NCBI GenBank assembly: GCA_028868375.1
Contig: JAGWUP010000002.1
Location: 129,015 to 193,014 of the forward strand
Direction of reading: 5' to 3'
DNA from: Elusimicrobiota bacterium
GTDB lineage: Bacteria > Elusimicrobiota > Elusimicrobia > UBA1565 > UBA9628
Length of the DNA stretch: 64,000 nucleotides
Part shown: positions 36,019 to 48,325 of the stretch, one piece after another
Position numbering within the stretch: position 1 is the first letter of the stretch
Layout of the letters: the number at the start of each line of letters is the position of its first letter
Notes under the pieces: model-generated
Databases searched by the model: none
The model's input: the letters and a program-made list of their open reading frames with translations, nothing else
Told to the model about the DNA's origin: nothing
Translations under genes and position numbers: made by a program

Positions 36019-36812
36019 GAGCGGGACGGATCGGCGGGCTTCTCGCCGCGGGCCTGGCCGGCGCCCTGGCCGGCGTCCCGCTTTCGGCCGAGATCGGCGA
36101 TCTAGGCGCGGCCAAGCCGCCGGTGGAGATGCTGCGGCTCTTCGACAAGCTCGAGCGTTGGTTGGAGGCGAAGAACGCCCCGGCCGAGGAGCCCGGGGCT
36201 TGCTCCACGGTGGACGCGACGCCGCGGGGGCCTCAGGATTTCGTCTTCATCTACGTCCCCGACCGGGAGCTCGTCGAGGGAGTCGATTGGGGCAAAATCC
36301 TCCGGCAACTGCGCCGCGCCGACGGCTTGGACCTTAACGACGAGCGAGGCAGGCCCCAGGTTTGCTTCGAATACGGCTTAAAGCCCGCCGTGATGGGCCA
36401 TGTCAACGGCGATTACCGCTGGAACGTGCTGGTCGCCTTGACTCACGGGAATCTCAGCAAGCAGGGCGTGACGCTGGCCGGCGGCTCGCAGAAGGGGCGG
36501 GCCGTGCTTTCCTGGGCCGCCATCCGGCGCCAGACGGTGCGCGTCGCCGCGGCCGAATCGGTCGGGCGCGGGCGCTCCTGGAAGCAGGCGCTGCTGGTCT
36601 TCGTCAAGAAACGGATCATGACCAACTTCGCGCTGCATGAGTTGGTCCACGCCCTGGGAGGCACGCACGGCCACGGCGATGATCGCGGCCTGATGTCCCG
36701 GGTGGTCACCACCGAGATGGGGCGGCGCTACCTGCCCCTGGACAAGGCGGAGCAGCCCGTCTTCATCTGCTCGGTGCGAAAGACGCTGCGCTACCCGCGG
36801 CCTTGCCGTTGA
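36015..36812 (+). CDS. Exported metzincin-like zinc metalloprotease
   Basis: A 265-residue protein with a signal peptide (about 1-24). The C-terminal half carries HELVHALGGTHGHGDDRGLM: an HExxHxxGxxH zinc site with a following Met-turn (GLMSRV), the hallmark of metzincins such as matrixins. The region before it has no recognised domain but contains GDYRWNVLVALTHG and ends with a Cys pair (ICSVRKTLRYPRPC). Overlap ATGA with tdh. The substrate is unknown. Confidence 0.75.
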   Translation: MRAGRIGGLLAAGLAGALAGVPLSAEIGDLGAAKPPVEMLRLFDKLERWLEAKNAPAEEPGACSTVDATPRGPQDFVFIYVPDRELVEGVDWGKILRQLRRADGLDLNDERGRPQVCFEYGLKPAVMGHVNGDYRWNVLVALTHGNLSKQGVTLAGGSQKGRAVLSWAAIRRQTVRVAAAESVGRGRSWKQALLVFVKKRIMTNFALHELVHALGGTHGHGDDRGLMSRVVTTEMGRRYLPLDKAEQPVFICSVRKTLRYPRPCR

Positions 36813-36816
36813 CGCT

Positions 36817-37800
36817 TCACGGCGCGCGCCGCGCGCGCTCCGCCAGCAACAGCGCCACTTGCCCGGCCCACGGGGTCTTGGGGTAGAGGCGCAGCACCTT
36901 GCGGTAGGCCGCCAGGGCCTCGGCGGGACGATTCTCGGAGTCCAGGCATTGGCCGATGCGGCCTTGGGCCTGGGCCTTGATCCAGTCCCGGTCGGCCGTT
37001 CGGATGGCCTTTTGGTAGAGCGAGATGGCCTTGGGATAGTCCGGCTTGACCGAGACGCCGACATGCCCGGACTGGATTTGCCCCAGATACAGGTAGGCGT
37101 CTCCCACCCGAGAGCTGCCCGGATACTTTTGGATGAGCTCGCGCAGGCTAGCCGTCTCTTTTTCCAGAAAGGAGGCGTCCCGCTTCTGGGTGGCCAGCCA
37201 ATCATACTGCACGCCCGCCATCAGCAGGGCGTTGGCCCGCTCGTCGTCGTTGGCGCCGGGCATCTTATGGGCGATCTTTAAGAACAGCGCCAGGGCTTGC
37301 TCGTACTGTTTGGCGTTGAACAGGGCTTCCCCGCGGCGGAAGGCGCGGCCCACGGCGTCGTTGCGGGCCAGCTCCTTGGTGAAGGCAGCGTTCGGATAGT
37401 CCTTGAGGACTTTCTTAAAAACCCGCTGCGCCTCGGCCGAACGGCCCAGATAGTCCAGGCATTGGCCGATCCGGCCCTTGGCCTGGGCCTTGATCCAGTC
37501 TTGGTCGGCGGTCTTGAAGGCCTGATCGAACAGCCGGATGGCGAGCTCGCAAGCCTTTTGGCCGCGCCACATGTAGTCTTGGCCCAGGTAGAGATAAGCG
37601 TCGGCGGCGCTTGGCCCCTCCGGGTCCTTCTCGATCTGCCGCCGCCAGCGGGCCTTGTCGGCCGCGTCCTTGGAGGGCCCGAGCTTTTGATCCAGGCTTT
37701 GGGCTTCCTTCAGAAGCGGGACTGGCTCGGCGCCGCGCGCCGGCGGGACGGCTAGGGCGAGGAAAGCGAGCAGGGCGGCGAACGCGGTGGTCTTTTGCAT
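36817..37800 (-). CDS. Exported tetratricopeptide-repeat protein
   Basis: A 327-residue protein with a signal peptide (about 1-23, ARGAEP) and several TPR-like helices in two similar halves (DAYLYLGQDYMWRGQKACEL / DAYLYLGQIQSGHVGVSVKP; DWIKAQAKGRIGQCLDYLGR / DWIKAQAQGRIGQCLDSENR), suggesting an internal duplication. ATG 37800 has AAGGAG about six bases upstream; the longer frame lacks a signal peptide. It lies downstream of an ECF sigma/anti-sigma pair and may belong to their regulon. A scaffold role in the periplasm is inference. Confidence 0.8.
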   Translation of the reverse strand: MQKTTAFAALLAFLALAVPPARGAEPVPLLKEAQSLDQKLGPSKDAADKARWRRQIEKDPEGPSAADAYLYLGQDYMWRGQKACELAIRLFDQAFKTADQDWIKAQAKGRIGQCLDYLGRSAEAQRVFKKVLKDYPNAAFTKELARNDAVGRAFRRGEALFNAKQYEQALALFLKIAHKMPGANDDERANALLMAGVQYDWLATQKRDASFLEKETASLRELIQKYPGSSRVGDAYLYLGQIQSGHVGVSVKPDYPKAISLYQKAIRTADRDWIKAQAQGRIGQCLDSENRPAEALAAYRKVLRLYPKTPWAGQVALLLAERARRAP

Positions 37801-37857
37801 GATCTCTCCTTGGGGGGAATCCCCCGCTTCTTGAGTTGCCGAACGGCCCAAAAAGGT

Positions 37858-38238
37858 TCACGGCCCGCAGCGCGCGGCAAGGCAATGGTCCGGCAGTATG
37901 TCCGGCTCCAGGCCGTGGCGGGAGCGCCGAACGCTCAGCAGCGCCCCGGCCGCCACGATCGCCACGACGCAAGCGAAGGCCGCCAAGCGCGGTGCCAAGC
38001 GCGGGGCCAAGCGCGGCGGAGCCGGCCTGGCCGCAAGCCGCTTCATGACCGATTGGCCGAAGCCGGGCGAGACGGGCGGCGGCGCCGGCAGGCAGGCCTT
38101 GAGGGCCGCAAGCAGGTCCCTGCGTGCGCGGCAGCGCGCGCATTGCGCCAAGTGGAGGCGGAGCTCCTCTTGACGCTGCTCTGAGAGCTCTCCGTCGACA
38201 AGGGCCTGCAGGTCGTCTCGATAGGGACGGCAGTTCAT
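37858..38238 (-). CDS. Zinc-finger (zf-HC2) anti-sigma factor
   Basis: A 126-residue membrane protein. The N-terminus has the anti-sigma zinc motif Cys3 plus HLAQCARC (HxxxCxxC), the middle is Pro-rich, and one transmembrane helix (about 87-103) is followed by a short periplasmic tail. It would bind and silence the ECF sigma factor encoded just upstream, with which it overlaps by four bases (ATGA). The short periplasmic tail means a sensor domain, if any, is elsewhere. Confidence 0.83.
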   Translation of the reverse strand: MNCRPYRDDLQALVDGELSEQRQEELRLHLAQCARCRARRDLLAALKACLPAPPPVSPGFGQSVMKRLAARPAPPRLAPRLAPRLAAFACVVAIVAAGALLSVRRSRHGLEPDILPDHCLAARCGP

Positions 38239-38810
38239 CGCTTCTCCTCCCGAAGCTCCAAGCGCCGCGCCAGGTTCCGGGCCAGCGCGGCCATCGCGTT
38301 ATGGACGCGCGACTTCACCGTCCCGACGGGGATGTCCAGGACGCGGGAGATCTCCTCGTAGCGCAGCCCCTCCCAATGGGAGAGAACGAGCACGGCGCGG
38401 TGCTCGCCGGAGAGCTCCTCCAGGGCCTGGCGCACCAGGCCGCGCGTCTCCTCGGCCTCCAGCCCCGCCAGCAGGTCCGGCTCTCCGTCCGGCAGCGCCA
38501 GCGCCTCCTCGTCGCCCACCGTCTTGCCGGCGCGCCGCGCCGCCGCGCGCCAGCGCAGGCGGTGCCGGCAGACGTTGCGGGCCACCGCGTAGAGCCAGGT
38601 GCCGAAGGAGCAGTCTCCCCGGAAGGACGAGAGCGAGCGGTAGGCCTGCAGGAAAACCTCCTGGGCCACGTCCTCCGCCTCCGGCAGTCCCAAGAGGGAG
38701 CGCACGAATTGGTGGACGTTGGCCTGATGGGCCGCCATGAGGCGGGCGAAAGCGGCCTGGTCGCCACGCCGCGCCCGCTCCGCCTCCAGCCGCTCTTCCG
38801 GGGCTTCCAT
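38235..38810 (-). CDS. ECF-family (group IV) sigma factor
   Basis: A 191-residue RNA polymerase sigma factor. Region 2 (about 20-90) shows VHQFVRSLLGLPEAEDVAQE, FLQAYRSLSSFRG and SFGTWLYAVARNVCRHRLR; region 4 (about 125-180) shows LEELSGEHRAVLVLSHWEGL and YEEISRVLDIPVGTVKSRVH. Group assignment is clear, subgroup is not. TAGAAT lies nine bases before the ATG, with GGAAGG also nearby. It is divergent from kbl and heads sigma, anti-sigma, TPR protein. Confidence 0.93.
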   Translation of the reverse strand: MEAPEERLEAERARRGDQAAFARLMAAHQANVHQFVRSLLGLPEAEDVAQEVFLQAYRSLSSFRGDCSFGTWLYAVARNVCRHRLRWRAAARRAGKTVGDEEALALPDGEPDLLAGLEAEETRGLVRQALEELSGEHRAVLVLSHWEGLRYEEISRVLDIPVGTVKSRVHNAMAALARNLARRLELREEKR

Positions 38811-38871
38811 GCCTTCCGCATTCTATGAAATCGCCTTTCCCGCCGCGCTCGCTTTGGGCTTTCCCAGGCGC

Positions 38872-38883
38872 TATAATGGCCGC
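38872..38883 (+). promoter_or_regulatory. -10 box abutting the kbl start
   Basis: TATAAT (38872-38877), six bases (GGCCGC), ATG at 38884. A consensus -10 in the leaderless position; the -35 region has no TTGACA-like hexamer. Confidence 0.6.
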
Positions 38884-40080
38884 ATGGTCAAGCAAAACCT
38901 GCTGTCGTTTTTGGACGAGGAGATCGCCGCGCTCAAGCGGGAGGGGCGCTTCGCCACCCCGCGCGTGCTGCAGGGCCCGCAGCGCCCGGTCAGCGTCATC
39001 GACGGCAAGCGCGTCGTCAATCTGACCTCGAACAACTACCTCGATCTGGCCGACGACCCTAGGCTTAAGGCGGCGGCGAAGGCCGCCGTCGACAGCCATG
39101 GCGTGGGCACGGCCGCGGTCAGGCCCATCATCGGGACGATGGACCTGCACGTCGAGCTGGAGCGGCGGCTGGCGCTTTTTAAGGGGACCGAGTCCGCCCT
39201 CTCCTTTCAGTCTGGCTTCACCGTCAACGTGGCCTGCTGCCAGAGCCTGATGAGCGACGAGAAGGACCTCCTCGTCTCAGACGAGCTCAACCATGCTTCG
39301 ATCATCGACGGGGCGCGCTTGTCCAAGGCCGCGCGGCGGGTCTACCGCCACCGGGACATGGGCCATCTGCAGGAGATCCTCGAGTCGCCGCAGTCTCGCG
39401 CGGCGCGGCGGCGCATGATCGTGACCGACGGCGTCTTCTCGATGGACGGCGACGTCGCTGCCCTGCCGGAGCTCATGGACCTGGCCGACCGCTACGAGGC
39501 CTTCGTGATGGTCGACGACGCCCATGCCTCCGGCGTCATGGGCCCGGGCGGCCGCGGCACCCCGGCCCATTTCGGCCTGTCGGACCGCGTCCAGCTGCAG
39601 ATCGGCACGCTGTCGAAGGCCGTCGCCGCGGTCGGCGGCTACGTGGCAGGCTCCAAGGCGCTGACCGATTACCTGAGCTCCGTGGCGCGCCCCTTCACCT
39701 TCTCCAGCTCGCATCCGCCGTCGGTGGCCGCCACCTGCCTGGCGGCCCTGGACGTCATCGCCCAGGAGCCTAAGCGCCTTGAGCGCCTCTGGGAGAACGC
39801 CCGATATTTTAAGGAAGGGCTCAAGAAGGACGGCTTCGACACGGGCGCCAGCCAGACCCCGATCACGCCGGTGATGGTCGGCGACACGGCCAAGGCCAGG
39901 GCCTTCTCGGCGCGGCTCTTCGAGGAAGGGGTCTTCGCCCTCTCCATCGTCTATCCGATCGTCGCGCGCGGGCGCGAGCGCCTGAGGACGATCGTGACCT
40001 CCGGGCATACGACGGCCGACCTCGATCTGGCCTTGTCGAAATTCCGGAAGGTCGGCCGCGAGCTGGGCTTGATCCGCTGA
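38884..40080 (+). CDS. kbl: 2-amino-3-ketobutyrate CoA ligase (glycine C-acetyltransferase)
   Basis: A 398-residue PLP enzyme of the alpha-oxoamine synthase family. Features: LTSNNYLDLADDPRLKAAAK, GVGTAAVRPIIGTMDLHVELE, DELNHASIIDG, VTDGVFSMDGD, VDDAHASGVMG, and the PLP lysine in IGTLSKAVAAVGGYVAGS. Kbl cleaves 2-amino-3-oxobutyrate with CoA to glycine and acetyl-CoA. 8-amino-7-oxononanoate synthase (BioF) is the near alternative; the length, the LTSNNYL/RPIIGT style and a tdh gene 2.9 kb upstream favour Kbl. Probably transcribed leaderless. Confidence 0.87.
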   Translation: MVKQNLLSFLDEEIAALKREGRFATPRVLQGPQRPVSVIDGKRVVNLTSNNYLDLADDPRLKAAAKAAVDSHGVGTAAVRPIIGTMDLHVELERRLALFKGTESALSFQSGFTVNVACCQSLMSDEKDLLVSDELNHASIIDGARLSKAARRVYRHRDMGHLQEILESPQSRAARRRMIVTDGVFSMDGDVAALPELMDLADRYEAFVMVDDAHASGVMGPGGRGTPAHFGLSDRVQLQIGTLSKAVAAVGGYVAGSKALTDYLSSVARPFTFSSSHPPSVAATCLAALDVIAQEPKRLERLWENARYFKEGLKKDGFDTGASQTPITPVMVGDTAKARAFSARLFEEGVFALSIVYPIVARGRERLRTIVTSGHTTADLDLALSKFRKVGRELGLIR

Positions 40081-40104
40081 GCGGGCGGGCCGCGCCTCGC
40101 GCGC

Positions 40105-40596
40105 TCAGCGGTCGTTGAGCAGGTAGCGTTCCAGCACCTGCCCCGTTTCCAGCGATCGCCCGCTGGAATCGCGCTCGTACTTGGTCCATTCGACGAGGCA
40201 TTCCAGCTGCCGCCGGTCCTGGCCCGGGCGATGAGGCGGTTTGCAGAAGTAGCGCGCCTTGTAGGAGACGTCTGGCGCGGGGTTGAAATCGAGCGCGAAC
40301 TCGAGATCGCCGTCGTCGTTTTCCCAGGGCTGGACCCTGCGCATTCCATGAAAGCCGAGCTTGCAGACCAGCGCCCGGGTGCCGGCGGTAGGCAGCACCA
40401 GCAGCCGGCGCTTAAGCGGTTCGGTGCCGTTGGGCCGGAAGCCTTTCGGGAAAAAATCAGGCGGCCGGTTGATCGTCATGAAGGCCGGGGGGCCGCCGTC
40501 GCGCCAATCTCCGGCGAAAACCGCGCGCCAGGAAGAATCCTGCGCTCTGGTGGCCAGCGCCAGCAGCAGCGAGGCGGCAAACAGGGCCTTTGTCAC
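40105..40596 (-). CDS. Exported protein of unknown function
   Basis: A 163-residue protein with a signal peptide (about 1-18, TRAQDS) and a mixed, charged mature part (PPAFMTINRPPDFFPKGFRP, LVCKLGFHGMRRVQPWEND). Three Cys could form disulfides. No family is recognised. Start is GTG 40596 with TATCTT six bases upstream. Divergent from the next gene across repeat copy D. Confidence 0.6.
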   Translation of the reverse strand: MTKALFAASLLLALATRAQDSSWRAVFAGDWRDGGPPAFMTINRPPDFFPKGFRPNGTEPLKRRLLVLPTAGTRALVCKLGFHGMRRVQPWENDDGDLEFALDFNPAPDVSYKARYFCKPPHRPGQDRRQLECLVEWTKYERDSSGRSLETGQVLERYLLNDR

Positions 40597-40608
40597 GGTG
40601 TTAAGATA
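40597..40608 (-). promoter_or_regulatory. -10 box abutting the GTG start at 40596
   Basis: TATCTT (40608-40603 on the minus strand), six bases, GTG. No Shine-Dalgarno site. Confidence 0.4.
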
Positions 40609-40636
40609 GCGGCCGGTTCATTCGCTGTCAAGGGCC

Positions 40637-40672
40637 GGACCAAGGGCCCTGCCGCCTCTGGGTCTTTGGTCC
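40637..40672. repeat. Intergenic hairpin element, copy D
   Basis: GGACCAAGGGCCC (40637-40649) and GGGTCTTTGGTCC (40660-40672) form a stem-loop; the outer seven bases pair perfectly. It lies between two divergent genes. Confidence 0.6.
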
Positions 40673-40696
40673 CTCGCCGCTTGGGCGCGAACGCGC

Positions 40697-40708
40697 TACA
40701 GTGGGGGC
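40697..40708 (+). promoter_or_regulatory. -10 box abutting the ATG at 40709
   Basis: TACAGT (40697-40702), six G/C bases, ATG. No clear -35. Confidence 0.4.
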
Positions 40709-41368
40709 ATGAAGAAATCCCTGGCTTGGGCGATAAGCCTTGCGGCTGGCCTCTCCTGCGCCGCCTCGGCGCGGCAATTCCATTATACGGGGGTGGCCGG
40801 CCTGCCGCGAGGGCGCGCGGCCGCCGTTCCGGGCAGGGCGGCCGGAGGAGCTGCTGTCGCTTGGCGCCGGCCTGGTCGCGCCGATCCCGTCTTCGACAAC
40901 CTCCTTGCCCGCACGGAGTTTTTAAAACGCCTGTTGACGGCGTATATCGTCAAGGACGAGGCGGGCGGCGACAGCAACGTCCTCGATTACTACCGGTTGA
41001 AGGAGGCCAGGGACGGAGACGTCGCTCTATTTATCGGCGAAGCCGATCGAGGGCTCTATCGATGGTCCAGCAGGCGGTTTCCGTTCCTGCCCAAGGCGTC
41101 CCATCCCGGCCTGATCACCATAAAACCCGGCGCCCAATCGCGGCTCCAATTCGACGCGCTCAAGGAGGCGTTCGGCTGGGAGTTGAAAAAGGCCCAGGAC
41201 CGCATCGGCTACCTTCGCTATTACGCTTACCCTTGCTGGTGTTACTACTATTACTACGCCGCCGGTGGGCTGGAGCGGCTTGATTCCCTGGCTTCTTGGG
41301 GCGATAAGACCAGGGTTAGGGACCAAGAAGGCTCCCATCTGCCCATCGTCCCCGAGGTTCCGCTCTAG
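40709..41368 (+). CDS. Exported protein with a Tyr/Cys cluster, unknown function
   Basis: A 219-residue protein with a signal peptide (about 1-22). The mature part contains FDNLLARTEFLKRLLTAYIV and, near residue 175, a run of aromatics with two Cys (YYAYPCWCYYYYYAAGG). No family is recognised. It is convergent with the next gene, the two stops being only a few bases apart. Confidence 0.6.
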   Translation: MKKSLAWAISLAAGLSCAASARQFHYTGVAGLPRGRAAAVPGRAAGGAAVAWRRPGRADPVFDNLLARTEFLKRLLTAYIVKDEAGGDSNVLDYYRLKEARDGDVALFIGEADRGLYRWSSRRFPFLPKASHPGLITIKPGAQSRLQFDALKEAFGWELKKAQDRIGYLRYYAYPCWCYYYYYAAGGLERLDSLASWGDKTRVRDQEGSHLPIVPEVPL

Positions 41369-41371
41369 GCT

Positions 41372-42079
41372 CTAGAACGGCCGCGACCGCAAGGCCGCGG
41401 CGAGCCGGCGCGCGGCCGGGCCGCCGACGACTCCGGTTGCCGGAGTCGGCTGGGGGGAGACCAGCCAGCGGCGGTAGAGCAGGGGAACGATCAGGTCTCC
41501 CGAGAACAAGCGGTAGTCGCCGCTGGAGCTTTCGCGCACCGCCCCCCGCTCGCCCCAGGTGTCGGCCTCGCCGCGCAGGCTGACGACCACCGGCGGGCCC
41601 CGCCGGGAGTCGAGGACGGTCCCGTCGGCGTCGAGCGCCTCGTCGAGCTCCTGCAGGCTCATCAGCCAGAGGTCGGTGGAGATCAGGCGCGGATACTCCG
41701 GCGGGCGCAGGGCGGCTTGGTCCTGGACGACCTGCCTGAGCTCGCGGCGGCGCGGCAGCCCGTAGGAGTCGACGTAGTCCTGGCGGCCGCTTAGGACGAT
41801 CGAATGGGAGAGCACCTCCAGGGTCGTCGAGCTCAGCGTCAGCGAGGCCCCCGAGGGAAAGCGCACGCGCACCTGGGCGCGGGAGGGGTCGCTTGACAGC
41901 CGCAGGCCGTTGGCGCAGTCGACCTCGAAGGCTTGGCCGGCGCTGGGATGCGAGCCGGGCAGGGAGGGGCCCAGCGGCTTGACGGCCGCGATGATGGTCT
42001 GGAAGGGTTGCCGCGCGGCCGCCGGATAGGCCGGCGCCGCCAAGAGGACGGCCAAGCTGAATGGGGCTAAGCGGGACAT
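41372..42079 (-). CDS. Exported protein of unknown function
   Basis: A 235-residue protein with a signal peptide (about 1-22, AAARQP) and a beta-rich mature part (QVRVRFPSGASLTLSSTTLE, YRLFSGDLIVPLLYRRWLVS). The early SSDPSRAQVRVRFPSG stretch is faintly like FecR or Ig-type strands, not enough for a call. ATG 42079 has TAGAAT six bases before it. Convergent with the Tyr-cluster gene. Confidence 0.6.
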   Translation of the reverse strand: MSRLAPFSLAVLLAAPAYPAAARQPFQTIIAAVKPLGPSLPGSHPSAGQAFEVDCANGLRLSSDPSRAQVRVRFPSGASLTLSSTTLEVLSHSIVLSGRQDYVDSYGLPRRRELRQVVQDQAALRPPEYPRLISTDLWLMSLQELDEALDADGTVLDSRRGPPVVVSLRGEADTWGERGAVRESSSGDYRLFSGDLIVPLLYRRWLVSPQPTPATGVVGGPAARRLAAALRSRPF

Positions 42080-42091
42080 GCCGCCATTCTA
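42080..42091 (-). promoter_or_regulatory. -10 box abutting the ATG at 42079
   Basis: TAGAAT (42091-42086 on the minus strand), six bases, ATG. Same hexamer and spacing as the MscS-related gene at 15011. Confidence 0.45.
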
Positions 42092-42129
42092 CAGAATTTA
42101 CCGGGATTCGGCGCGCCGGCCGCGCGCCG

Positions 42130-46091
<3,962 letters not shown>

Positions 46092-46102
<11 letters not shown>

Positions 46103-46526
46103 GGGCCAGCTCCCGGCGCAGGGCGAGCATTTCGAGGGCGGCCAGCGCCGCCTCCCGTCCGCGGTCGAGCTTGCCGCGCGTGCGCAAGAGGGCTTGCGCG
46201 CGCGTGTCCGGCGTGATGACTCCCAGGATGACGGGCACGCGGGTTAAGAGGGCCACATGCTGCAGGGCTTGGATGACGGAGCGAGAGATGTGACGGTTCT
46301 GCTCCGTGTCGCCCTTGATGACGCAGCCCAGGGCGATCACGACGGCGTAGCGCTTGGAGAGCGCCAGCTCCTGGGCGGCCCAGGGCAGCTCGTAGGCGCC
46401 CGGGACGCGGATGACGCGCGCGCGCTGGACGCCGTTGGCCTTCAACGTCGCCAGGCAGCGCTCGCTCAGTCGGGAGGTGACCTCCTCGTTGAAGCGGGAG
46501 ACGACGACGGCGACGCTCGCTTTCAT
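46092..46526 (-). CDS. ribH: 6,7-dimethyl-8-ribityllumazine synthase
   Basis: A 144-residue enzyme that condenses the ribityl-pyrimidine with the dihydroxybutanone phosphate made by RibB. Signatures: VVVSRFNEEVTSRL, RVPGAYELPWAAQELA, VIALGCVIKGDTEQNRHIS and VPVILGVITPDTRAQALLR; the usual EH...H catalytic His is the one in QNRHIS. ATG 46526 overlaps the ribBA stop (ATGA). Usually a 60-mer shell or smaller ring in the cytoplasm. Confidence 0.95.
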
Positions 46527-47752
46527 CTCATCTCCTCGCTGATCCAGTGGCCCAGCTTGGCCTTCTTGGTGCGGATATAGTGGACGTTGTGCTTGTTGGC
46601 GGGCACCTGCAGCGGGACGCGCTCGACCAAGCGCAGGCCGTAGCCCTCGATGCCGACGATCTTGCGCGGGTTGTTGGTCAGGATGCGCAGGGTGGAGAGC
46701 CCGAGGTCGACCAAGATCTGCGCGCCGATCCCGTACTCGCGCAGGTCCGCCTTGAAGCCCAGGGCGAGGTTGGCCTCGACCGTGTCGAGGCCGCGGTCCT
46801 GCAGGGCGTAGGCGCGTATCTTGTTGAGCAACCCGATGCCGCGGCCCTCCTGGGCCAGGTAGACCAGCACCCCGCGCCCCTCCTGCTCGATGCGCTTGAG
46901 GGCGGCCTCCAATTGCTGGCCGCAGTCGCAGCGGCGCGAGAAGAGGCAATCCCCGGTGATGCAGGAGCTGTGCACGCGCACCAGCACCGAGCGCTGGCCC
47001 TCGACCAGGCCCTTGACGAGCGCCAAGTGCTGCTTGCCGGTCAGGGTCTCCTCGTAGACGTGCAGCGCGAACTCGCCGAACTGGGTCGGCAGGCGGGCGC
47101 TGCCCATGCGGCGCACCAGCCGCTCGTGCTGGCGGCGGTACTCGATCAAGTCCTTGATGGTGACGATCTTCAAGCGGTGCCGCTTGGCGAAGGGCCGCAG
47201 TTGCCGGGCGCGCGCCATCGTGCCGTCCGGATTGAGGATCTCGCAGATGACCCCGGCCGGAATCAGCCCGGCCAGGCGGGCTAGATCGACCGCGGCCTCG
47301 GTGTGGCCGGCGCGCACCAGCACCCCGCCGTCCTTGGAGCGCAGGGGAAAGATATGGCCGGGGCGGATCAAGTCCCGCGGCTTGGTCCGCCCATCGAGCA
47401 GGGCCCGGACCGTGGTCGCGCGGTCGCGCGCCGAGATGCCGGTGGTCGTGCCGCGCCGGGCGTCTACGGAGACGGAGAAGGCGGTGTCCCGCCCCGGGCC
47501 GGGCCCGGCCGAGCGGGTGGCCTCGACCATCGGGGAGAGCTGCAGTTGGTCGAGCCGGGAGCCCTCCATGGGCACGCAGACCAAGCCGCGGGCGTGCTGG
47601 GCCATGAAGTTGATCGCCGTCTCCGAGCATTTCTCGGCGGCGATGACGAGGTCGCCCTCGTTCTCCCGGTCCGGATCGTCGATGACGACGACCATCCGCC
47701 CCTGCCGGATGTCGGCGATGGCGTCCTCAATCGAGTCGAAGCGGGGCGCCAT
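46523..47752 (-). CDS. ribBA: Bifunctional DHBP synthase / GTP cyclohydrolase II
   Basis: A 409-residue fusion supplying both branches of riboflavin synthesis. The N-terminal DHBP synthase (about 1-205) has VVVIDDPDRENEGDLVIAAE, TTTGISARDRATTVRAL and RAGHTEAAVDLARLAG. The C-terminal GTP cyclohydrolase II has the zinc cysteines in SSCITGDCLFSRRCDCGQQL, YLAQEGRGIGLLNKIRAYAL and LTNNPRKIVGIEGYGL. Both active sites look complete. Its ATG shares one base with the ribE stop (TAATG). Confidence 0.96.
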   Translation of the reverse strand: MAPRFDSIEDAIADIRQGRMVVVIDDPDRENEGDLVIAAEKCSETAINFMAQHARGLVCVPMEGSRLDQLQLSPMVEATRSAGPGPGRDTAFSVSVDARRGTTTGISARDRATTVRALLDGRTKPRDLIRPGHIFPLRSKDGGVLVRAGHTEAAVDLARLAGLIPAGVICEILNPDGTMARARQLRPFAKRHRLKIVTIKDLIEYRRQHERLVRRMGSARLPTQFGEFALHVYEETLTGKQHLALVKGLVEGQRSVLVRVHSSCITGDCLFSRRCDCGQQLEAALKRIEQEGRGVLVYLAQEGRGIGLLNKIRAYALQDRGLDTVEANLALGFKADLREYGIGAQILVDLGLSTLRILTNNPRKIVGIEGYGLRLVERVPLQVPANKHNVHYIRTKKAKLGHWISEEMR

Positions 47753-48324
47753 TAGCGGCCCAGCGCCGCGGCGACGTAGCGCGCGACGAGGTCTGCCTCC
47801 AGGTTCACGCTCTCGCCGGCCCGCCGCCGCGCGAGATTTGTCCGAGAAAGGGTGTGCGGGACCAGGGCCGCCTCGAAGCAGGCCCCGCGGACGGCGGCGA
47901 CGGTCAGGCTCACGCCGTCGAGCGCCACCGAGCCCTTCGGCGCGACCAATCTCTTAAGCGAGCGCGGCAGCTCCGCTTTCAGGAGCGCGAAGCCTCCCGG
48001 CAGGCGCTTGAGTTGCAGGATGCGCGCGCGCGCGTCGACGTGGCCGCTGACCAAGTGTCCGCCCAGGGCGTCGCCCGCGCGCAGGGCCGGCTCCAGATTG
48101 ACCGGCTGGCCGGCCCGCAGCGAGCGCAGGTTGGTGGCGCGCCAGGTCTCCTCGCTGACGTCGAAGGCCAGGAGCCCGCGGCGGGAGGCCTTGGCGACGG
48201 TCAGGCAGGCGCCGTTGACGGCCACGCTGTCTCCCGGCCGGGCGCGCAAGAAGCAGCGCACCGTGAGCGAATTCGCCCCGCGCCGCGCCACCGTCCCGAC
48301 TTCCTGGATGATGCCTGTGAACAT
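47752..48324 (-). CDS. ribE: Riboflavin synthase, alpha subunit
   Basis: A 190-residue enzyme that dismutates two lumazines to riboflavin. The two lumazine-binding halves each have their marker: MFTGIIQEVGTVARR with VNGACLTVAK in the first and GGHLVSGHVDARARI with LDGVSLTVAA in the second. ATG 48324 gives the invariant MFTGII start, one base after the ribD stop. The longer frame reading into ribD is a shadow. Confidence 0.95.
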   Translation of the reverse strand: MFTGIIQEVGTVARRGANSLTVRCFLRARPGDSVAVNGACLTVAKASRRGLLAFDVSEETWRATNLRSLRAGQPVNLEPALRAGDALGGHLVSGHVDARARILQLKRLPGGFALLKAELPRSLKRLVAPKGSVALDGVSLTVAAVRGACFEAALVPHTLSRTNLARRRAGESVNLEADLVARYVAAALGR

Positions 48325-48325
48325 C

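Noticed and set aside
37801..37826. GGGGG-AAT-CCCCC hairpin as a riboswitch or terminator
   Set aside because: It is a short stem in the leader of the TPR gene next to a plain AAGGAG site. It could be a weak hairpin, but nothing else supports a regulatory element.
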